Shown here: positions 56,929 to 64,000 of the stretch, in pieces
Position numbering within the stretch: position 1 is the first letter of the stretch
Layout of the letters: every line of letters starts with the position of its first letter
Assembly (NCBI GenBank): GCA_013350335.1
Contig: CM023535.1
Coordinates: 40,422,069 to 40,486,068, forward strand
Direction: 5' to 3'
Origin: Chimonanthus salicifolius
Lineage: Eukaryota; Streptophyta; Magnoliopsida; Laurales; Calycanthaceae
Length of the DNA stretch: 64,000 bases
Translations under genes and position numbers: made by a program
The notes under the pieces: generated by a model
What the model was told of the DNA's origin: nothing
Databases searched by the model: none
What the model saw: the letters and a program-made list of their open reading frames with translations, nothing else

Positions 56929-59900
56929 TGTAACGCCCCGCCCCTTCTTACTGTGCTTAAGCCGAAAATCAGAGTCAATCTTTTTTTTTTTTTCTGAAAT
57001 GAAGGAGTGACAAAGAGCGCGGGGCGTGACGACGCGAGTTAAGCCCGAGCTTCCAAAGCCCGGCCCTTAGCTGGCCAACCCTATGTGTGCGTGGAACTAA
57101 GTCCACGAGAACGATTCACACGTAGAAAGTAAGCTTGCAGAATATAAACACAAAGCGGAGTTATAATAGAGTCTATCCTACCAATTTTAGATAGCAAGGA
57201 ATTACATCACTTAAATTACTAAAATACCTCAAAATTAGAATGTCGAAGATAAAGTCCAAACCATAGCAAGTAATCTAAAATATTACAGTCCAACAAGCTG
57301 AGTTACTCAAATTACATTTCCAAAATTAAAACTTAATAAATAAACTAGCTCGCTCCTCCAAGCTCCTACGTTTGGCTCCCATCACGTCCTTCATTTCCTC
57401 TATTTCGTGCGTCATCATCTAAGGTGGAAGCAGGGCGTTAGACAACGCGCCCAGTAGGTACTCCGAGTAGGGTCAACACATGAATTAGTGATAACAAAAC
57501 ACATAGGTAATAGTATAGCAAAAACATGCAATCAATGCCATGCCATGGGTATCATATGTCATGAGTCCCACCCATCATCCATATAATCATTATACAATGT
57601 CCCTCTTGATGGCAAAACCCTCATCAAGATATCATAAACACAAAGTATCCCCATGTATGTTTATCGGTCGCCCTGACGGAGCATGGACTCCGGTTTCATT
57701 TCATCCCTCCCATGCTATGCATGAGATGTAAGTGCAATATGCCATATAATAATATGTCAAACCATAGCATTTAAATCCCATCTTAAAACATGTCATTTGA
57801 TTACCAAAATAAATTAAGTAAAACATTCATACACACATAATCCATGGCTTACAATGAGGTAGGAATCCTACCAAATACCAACTAGTGTTCATTTGCGTTT
57901 TCATCCAAGAATTCGGTCACCAATCGCTCACCGCTTGCGATGTCCCGCTACCTTATTACACATTAACAAATTAACCCATGATTCAACCATGCCTAAGTCC
58001 ACCATACATGTCTTAGTGGAGTTCGGCCATACACCATGGCCGAACCTCACTAATTAGGTTTATGGGTCCCTTTTTAATCCTTAGATTATTTTTGTCATAT
58101 GAGTCTAAACCAGCCACACTTTGGTTCATTTATCTAACACCTAAGGTCATCATTAAAAGTCCCTAAGTCCACAACCATCCCCCATGGGGTTCGGCCATAC
58201 ACCATGGCTGAACCCATGGTTCTTCATTTTTGGCCATTATTTACGTTTTTGCCACTCCTCCTTTCCATGGTTAATCACCCTTCATTTAGGCATGTCCATA
58301 TCCCTAACTGATCCATAAACTTGGATCCCTCAATGCCTCATTAATCATGACTTAAAAATCAGTATACACCATACACTTTCTTAACTTAATACCCATTCAT
58401 TTTAGTCATGCATAGACCCTAACTTAGCCCCTAAATGTCTCCTACAATGGGTCATGGGGTTCGGCCATACACCATGGCCGAACCCATGATGTTATTTTCC
58501 TTACTTTCCTTGGATCCTTTTATCACATTTTAGGTCCACAACAAGGTCCCTCCATGAGGGGATTCCATCATACATTTAGATCATCATTTTTTATCATCAT
58601 TAAGTACATTTTGAGTCCATTGAAGCCACCAACATTCCCTCATCACTTTCCATCTTTTACACCCATTAAAGTCACTAATACACCACCATAGGATTCGGTC
58701 ATACACCATGGCCGAACCCATGGTTCATGGTTCATCCTCATTTACAACTTTGTGGCATAAAAATCATCAAAATCCTCCATGACTTTCCTCATTAAAACTC
58801 TTCTAAAATTTACAAATATTTAACCATTCAAAAACCCTAAAATCATTAACTATTACTCCATGGTTTCCATCCTTTAAACCCATGGAGGAAAACTTAATTT
58901 CATTCCATGGGGTTCGGCCATACAACATGGCCGAACCCTATGGTCCATCATTCCTTCAAAAATCATATTTCCATGCTTTATTATTTGATAGTTTTCATAC
59001 AAGAAAACCCTAGGGTTTGGCCATGCAAAGGCCAAACCAACTATCTTGATCATCCACCATATTTTGACATGCATGAGGTCCTCTCCATGAATCCATAATG
59101 TTTAGGGTTCGGCCATGCAATGGCCGAACCATGATCCTTGATCCATCATGTCATGCATGTTTATGTACTCCAAATACCTACATAGTGTCCTTAGCATTTA
59201 TTTTTCTTATCTTACCCTTTAGGGTTTGTCCATTTCTCATCCCCTCCTTGGATGGATTTTAGATCCATGGCCCATGACATTTTGGCCACCAATTGATCCA
59301 ATAAGGATGGATTCCATGGCCGCCTTTTAATCCTTAAAAACATACAATCTTGTCTGAAGATACTTATCAATCCTGTGGCTCTTCCGGTTTCCTCTTGCTC
59401 CTCTTGATCCTTAGCCTTTCTCCTTCCTTCTTCTCCTTGATGTTCGGCCAATGGTGAGCTTGATCCAATGAAATCTCCAAGGGCTGGTTCGGCCAAGATA
59501 GAGATAGGTTTGAGAGAGGCGAAGGAGGAGAGGATAGAAAAATACCCTAAGGTTTTTGTCTTAGGGTGGTGGTCGGCCAAGCTTGGAGTCTACTCTTTTT
59601 TTCTAAGTCTTTTTCTCTTCTTTCTTCTTGGTGTTTTCCTTGGATGAGAGGGTCGGCTGGGAGAGAGGGAGAGAGGGAGAGAGGGAGAGTGAGATGGGAA
59701 AGAGATGGGAAATGAGCTGGAAACCCTAGATTTTTCCATCTCATTTTGGTTTGCTTGGGTTACACTCCTCCACCTCCCATTTGCCCAATCCTAGCCCATG
59801 CATGCCCTTAATCTTAGGCCTCTTGTCTAGTACACCACCCACGCACACGGTTTTGGACTTGGTTGTTTGGTGGTTTGGGTGAGGTGGAACCACCACCTCA

Positions 59901-61058
59901 CAATGGGCCAATGCATGCCCAAGCTAGCCCCCATTTTATAGATCTTTGTCAAGCCATACCACTCTTGTACATGGTTTTGGGCTTAGTGGTTTGGTGGTTT
60001 GGGTGAGGTGGAACCACCACCTCACAATCGGCCAATGCATGCCCAAGCTAGCCCCCATTTTATGGATCTTTGTCTAGCATACCACCCTTCCATGGCCAAC
60101 GGTTTTGCATGGTTTGGGTGAGGTGGCACCCCCACCTCTTTCTTGGCCAAGGCATGCTCTCCACCTAGGCTTTTGGTCTAGCCACGGGGGGAGCATGCCC
60201 TCCATGTGGCACTCCACATCAGCCAATGTTTTTGGGTGGTTTAATCTTGATGGTTTGGGTGGTTTCCATGAGATGAAACCACCCATTTGACTCACCCATT
60301 TGACTCACCCATTTATTTAATTAATTTGATTTTTAACTTAGGTCATTTAATTACATAATTTAATTCCATTCAGTTTCCTTAATTTTCTCCATGAATCCAC
60401 CCATGGTTGACCAAGGCAACCATGGTGGCCGGCCCCACCAATTCCTTAGCCCACCCGCCACCTCACTTGATGAGGTGGAGGTGGGTCCCACTCGATCATG
60501 TCACCTTGGTTTATTCAATATTAACTTAGATGATTTAAATTAACTAATTCAACTTTACTTACTTTGATCCCCCTTAATTCACCTTTGAAAACCCATGGTT
60601 GACCAAGTCAACTATGGTGGTCGCCCCACCTATGTCTTGGTCCACATGCCACCTCACTTGATGAGGTGGAGGTGGGCCCCACTAGACCATAACACCTGGA
60701 TAATTCCAATTTAACTTAGGTGATTTTAATCACTTCAATCCATTCCATCTAATTGGATCACCATTAGGCCCATGGCCCAATTAAATTCTATTTCCTACCC
60801 ATTTACCCTAATGCTTAAACCATCTTGACCCATTGGGTCCCAAATGGGTATTTGACCCAATTGACCATCCTTGACCCAATTAACCATCATTGACCCATTT
60901 AAGTGAAACAAATCCAATCCTTGGTCCATTGGACCCTACTTGGGCCATTGCCCAATTTTTTGATCATTTAACATCCATTCCATCAAAATTCTTAATTTCA
61001 ACCATTAAAATAAATAATAGCCAACATATGTTTTGATTTGAAAATCTGGACTATTACA
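56929..61058 (-). repeat. 3' LTR of the third chromovirus (subfamily B), 4,130 bp
   Basis: Starts TGTAACGCCCCGCCCC and ends TCTGGACTATTACA. It contains the U5 block (about 57030), the AGGGCGTTAGACAACGCGCCC hairpin (about 57434), one minisatellite unit (57596-57690), seven TTCGGCCAT palindromes (58019, 58187, 58457, 58692, 58910, 59013, 59104), a GA/CT-rich zone (59340-59720), a 135-bp duplication with CATGCCCAAGCTAGCCCCC (about 59880-60070) and two W-box palindromes (60400-60424, 60594-60618). Confidence 0.93.
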
Positions 61059-61119
61059 ATATAATCCTCTTTTGAAATTTTCGAACCGAAAATTCGAGCG
61101 AAGTGGGGGTTCAAACAAC

Positions 61120-61578
61120 TTATACAAAAAGCTCTGGATGAGCGGCTCTCATTTCTGATTCAAGTTCCCAGGTGGCTTCTTCATTGCCATTTCATTCCCA
61201 TACCACCTTGACAAACTGAATGGCACGGTTTTGTAGCACCCTTTGTTCTCTCCCGATCACTCTGACTGGCTTCTCCACATAAGTCACGTCGTTTTGCATA
61301 TCGTCGCCTTGCACATTCAACACATGTGAAGGATCGGGGTTGTACTTCCTCAACATGGACACATGGAACACATCATGCAAAGAGGATAACTGTGGAGGAA
61401 GCACCAACTGATAAGCCACCTCCCCCATCCTCCTCAGGATTGGAAACGGCCCCACAAATCTAGGCGACAGCTTCCCTTTCTTTCTAAACCTCATGTGTCC
61501 CTTCCGTGGTGAGACTCTCAAGAACACTAAGTCTCCCTCCTCAAACTCAAGGAACCTTCTCCTCTTGTCAGCATAACT
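61120..61578 (-). pseudogene. Third chromovirus: integrase C-terminal domain and chromodomain-like tail
   Basis: The minus strand encodes VSPRKGHMRF, GPFPILRRMG, HDVFHVSMLRKY, FVKVVWE, then TGA (about 61189) in place of the Arg present in the 40860-41756 copy (CGA), then NGNEEATWELESEMRAAHPELFV and TAA at 61120-61122. The upstream end is bounded by TAG (about 61577-61579) where the sibling has Gln CAG. Confidence 0.9.
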
Positions 61579-61579
61579 C

Positions 61580-62388
61580 TTCTAACGACTCTGCGCAGTG
61601 AGTAGGTGTTGTCGTATAAGCTTAATCTGTGCTGTGGTCTCCGCAACCAACTCTGGTCCAATCAGTGCAGGCTCACCGGCCTCTGTCCAGCACATTGGTG
61701 ATCTGCATGGCCTACCATACAAGGCCTCAAATGGAGCCATCTGGAGGCTTCCCTGGTAACTGTTGTTGTAAGAGAACTCCACTAGTGGCAAGTGATCCTC
61801 CCATCCACCCCTGAAGTCTAGCACACATGCTCTCAACATGTCCTCCAATATCTGTATTGTCCTCTCCGTCTATCCATCAGTCTGGGGGTGGAAAGCTGTG
61901 CTAGTCAATATTTCGGTCCCCATAGCCGACTGCATGCTCTGCCATACTCTACCAGTGAATCGGCCATCTCTTTCGAACACAATAGTCCGGGGAATACCAT
62001 GTAGTTTGATGATATCCCGGATGTACCGTCGACTCAAGGTCTCAGATGAATCTGTCGCCTTGACAGGAAGGAAATGAGCAGACTTGGTCAATCGGTCCAC
62101 CACGATCCATATCGCATCGTTGCCCTTTGATGACCTTGGCAACCCTGTCACAAAATCCATGGAGATGTGCTCCCATTTCCACTCCGGCACTGGTAAGGGT
62201 TGGAGTAAACCCAGTGGCTTCTGATGTTCCGCCTTAACCCGCTGACAAGTTAAGCAGTGAGCAACAAACTCTGCCACATCTCTCTTGAGTCCATGCCACC
62301 AATAGTGACTCTTAAGATCATGATACATCTTGGTGCTGCCCGGATGAATAGAGAGTTTGGTCTGATGTGCCTCAATCAACAACTCTCT
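61580..62388 (-). pseudogene. Third chromovirus: integrase zinc finger and catalytic core
   Basis: The minus strand encodes the zinc finger (HQTKLSIHPG ... CLTCQRVK), WEHISMDFVTGLP, VVDRLTKSAHF, AFHPQTDG and, after a TAG replacing Gln in DGQ (about 61869), the LEDMLRACVLDF and FSYNNSYQ blocks. A TGA near 62386 separates it from RNase H. Confidence 0.9.
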
Positions 62389-63272
62389 TCAGTAGCTCTC
62401 AGGCACATATGTCCTACCTCTGAATAAAAGATCTTGTCCCGGTCGTAATTCCCATTCCGGCACAACTTCACCTGTAGACAACTTGGCCCAAATCTCCTCC
62501 ACCTCTGGATCAGTCCGTTGCTCCTGTTCAATCTTGGAGACCATGTTGGACTGTATGATCAGATTATACATACTCCTATGGTTCCTGATGTACAAGTTGA
62601 ACTCTCGGATGGTGTTCAGCATATCCCATTCCGTCCTGATCAAACTGGCCACTGATGCATGTGACAAGCGGCTGAGGGCATCCGCCACTTTGTTCGCCTT
62701 GCCAGGATGATATCGGAGTGCAAAGTCATAGTCTTGTAGGTATTCCATCCACATGCGCTGTCTCATGTTGAGCTCCTTCTGATCAAACAGATTTTTCAGA
62801 CTTTTGTGATATGAAAACACCTCAAACTTCTCGCCATAAAGGTAGTGTCTCCAGCTTTTGAGAGCGAAGACCACTGCGGCTAGCTCCAAATCATGTGTGG
62901 GATAAAGGCGTTCATGAATTTTCAACTGTCTTGAATCATAAGCCACCACACGATGATCTTGACTGAGAACACACCCAAGTCCCTCTCCTGAAGCATCGCA
63001 TTCCACTTCATAACCCTTGCCTTTTTCCGGCAAAATCAAGATGGGAGCAGTTGTAAGTCTCTCCTTCAGCTCCTCAAATCTCCGGTTGCACACATCTGAC
63101 CACTCAAATTTGACTCCTTTCTGAGTGAGTCGGGTAAGTGGAGATGCAATCTTGGAGAAGTCCATGATGAATTTCCTCTAGTAACCGGCCAATCCCAGAA
63201 AACTGCGGATCTCGGTCACATTCGTCGGTGCTTTCCACTCTCTCACTGCCGCCACCTTAGCCGGGTCCACGG
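62389..63272 (-). pseudogene. Third chromovirus: RNase H and RT connection
   Basis: The minus frame 63165-62389 has [15 protein letters not shown], RNase H blocks [31 protein letters not shown], then [21 protein letters not shown]. The [13 protein letters not shown] stretch is intact here, unlike the sibling. A TAG (about 63166-63170) replaces the second Tyr of the GYYRKF motif. Confidence 0.9.
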
Positions 63273-64000
63273 CTATACCTTCCGCTGATATAATATGCCC
63301 GAAGAGTTGACCTCAGATAGCCAGAATTCACACTTGCTGGCTTTGGCATACAGCTGGTTCTTCCTCAAGGTGTCCAAGACTATCCACAGGTGCTCAGTAT
63401 GTTCCTCCTGACTTTTGGAATAGACCAGAATATCATCAATAAATACAATCACAAACTGGTCCAAGTAAGGACGGAAGATCCTGTTCATCAAATCCATGAA
63501 CACAGCCGGCGCATTTGTAAGTCCAAACGGCATGACCACATACTCATATAGACCATACCGTGTCTTGAAAGCTGACTTCTCTATGTCCTCCTCCCTCACC
63601 CAAATTTGATGGTATCCGGACATCAGATCAATCTTAGAGAAGTGACTGGAACCACTAAGTTGATCAAACAAATCATCTATCCTGGGTAGAGGGTACTTGT
63701 TCCTGACAGTCAGCTAGTTCAATTTCCTGTAGTCCACACACATCCGAAGGGTATCGTCCTTCTTCTTCACAAATAATACTGGGGCTCCCCATGCTAATGT
63801 GTTGTTCCGAATAAAACCCAGTCTGAGCAGTTCATCAATCTGCTTCTTCAGCTCGGACATCTCTGCTGGTGCCATCCTGTAATGTGGCAATGATACTGGA
63901 GCAGTGCCAGGATATAACTTGATCTCAAAGTCAATCTCCCTCTTGGGTGGCAAACCAAGGAGCTCTGCTGGGAATACCTCGGTTTAGTCTGTCACTACCG
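63273..64000 (-). pseudogene. Third chromovirus: reverse transcriptase, window-truncated
   Basis: The minus strand encodes [32 protein letters not shown], a TAG (about 63714-63716) replacing Gln (CAG in the sibling), then [36 protein letters not shown] and the catalytic [10 protein letters not shown] one- or two-base loss near 63300 shifts the frame at the FLGHII motif. The upstream protease and gag lie outside the window. Confidence 0.9.

Larger units (their letters stand above)
56929..64000 (-). mobile_element. Third chromovirus, minus strand, extends beyond the window
   Basis: 3' LTR at 56929-61058, then PPT and a decayed pol read right to left from beyond 64000 to 61120. It inserted in the leader of the plus-strand chromovirus. 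The coding region is closely related to that of 40860-43768 but carries its own set of stops and a frameshift. Confidence 0.92.

Overview
The window is plant nuclear DNA, most likely a seed plant. It looks like a heterochromatic block made almost entirely of nested LTR retrotransposons. The evidence is Ty1/copia and Ty3/gypsy polyproteins of plant type, primer-binding sites for plant initiator tRNA-Met and tRNA-Asp, a Stowaway-type MITE with the usual 'CTCCCTCCGTCC' end, and very AT-rich intervening sequence. I found no intact host gene, no tRNA or rRNA gene, and nothing prokaryotic. All recognised coding sequence belongs to retroelements, and none of the pol genes is intact.

Layout. 1-725 and 7681-7915 are two halves of one broken copia pol gene. 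It is split by a 6.95-kb non-coding LTR element (726-7675, target duplication TTAAC), and one LTR of that element carries a MITE. From 7916 to 14596 lies the 3' end of a Sirevirus-like copia element on the minus strand; its LTR is interrupted by a 3.7-kb solo chromovirus LTR (8084-11820). A second chromovirus LTR (14597-15108 plus 27172-30253) is interrupted by a complete, very young 12.06-kb element (15109-27171, duplication TCCCC, nearly identical 4.23-kb LTRs) whose pol has collapsed to an integrase scrap. 30254-30729 is unassigned. 30730-34066 is another Sirevirus-like 3' end, on the plus strand. 34067-49318 is a Tekay/Del-like chromovirus on the minus strand (gag, protease, RT, RNase H, integrase, chromodomain-like tail, all broken); its 3' LTR is truncated and is split by an oppositely oriented 4.2-kb solo LTR (35960-40175). 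49319-49505 is a scrap of another chromovirus LTR. 49506-54062 is a second non-coding tRNA-Asp-primed element. 54063-56928 is a plus-strand chromovirus 5' LTR with PBS and leader, cut by a further minus-strand chromovirus (56929 to beyond the window end).

How the parts relate. The chromoviral LTRs are giant (2.5-4.2 kb) and fall into at least two subfamilies, but they share an architecture: a conserved U5-side block, a minisatellite of hairpins at a fixed position, a field of dispersed TTCGGCCAT...ATGGCCGAA palindromes (1 to about 10 per LTR), a pyrimidine-rich promoter-like zone, and an inverted W-box palindrome about 430-440 bp inside the U3 end. The palindrome field and the hairpin minisatellite are the most unusual structure in the window. 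The autonomous-type chromoviruses here are decayed, largely by CAG-to-TAG and CGA-to-TGA changes. The youngest insertion is a non-autonomous derivative that must have been mobilised in trans.
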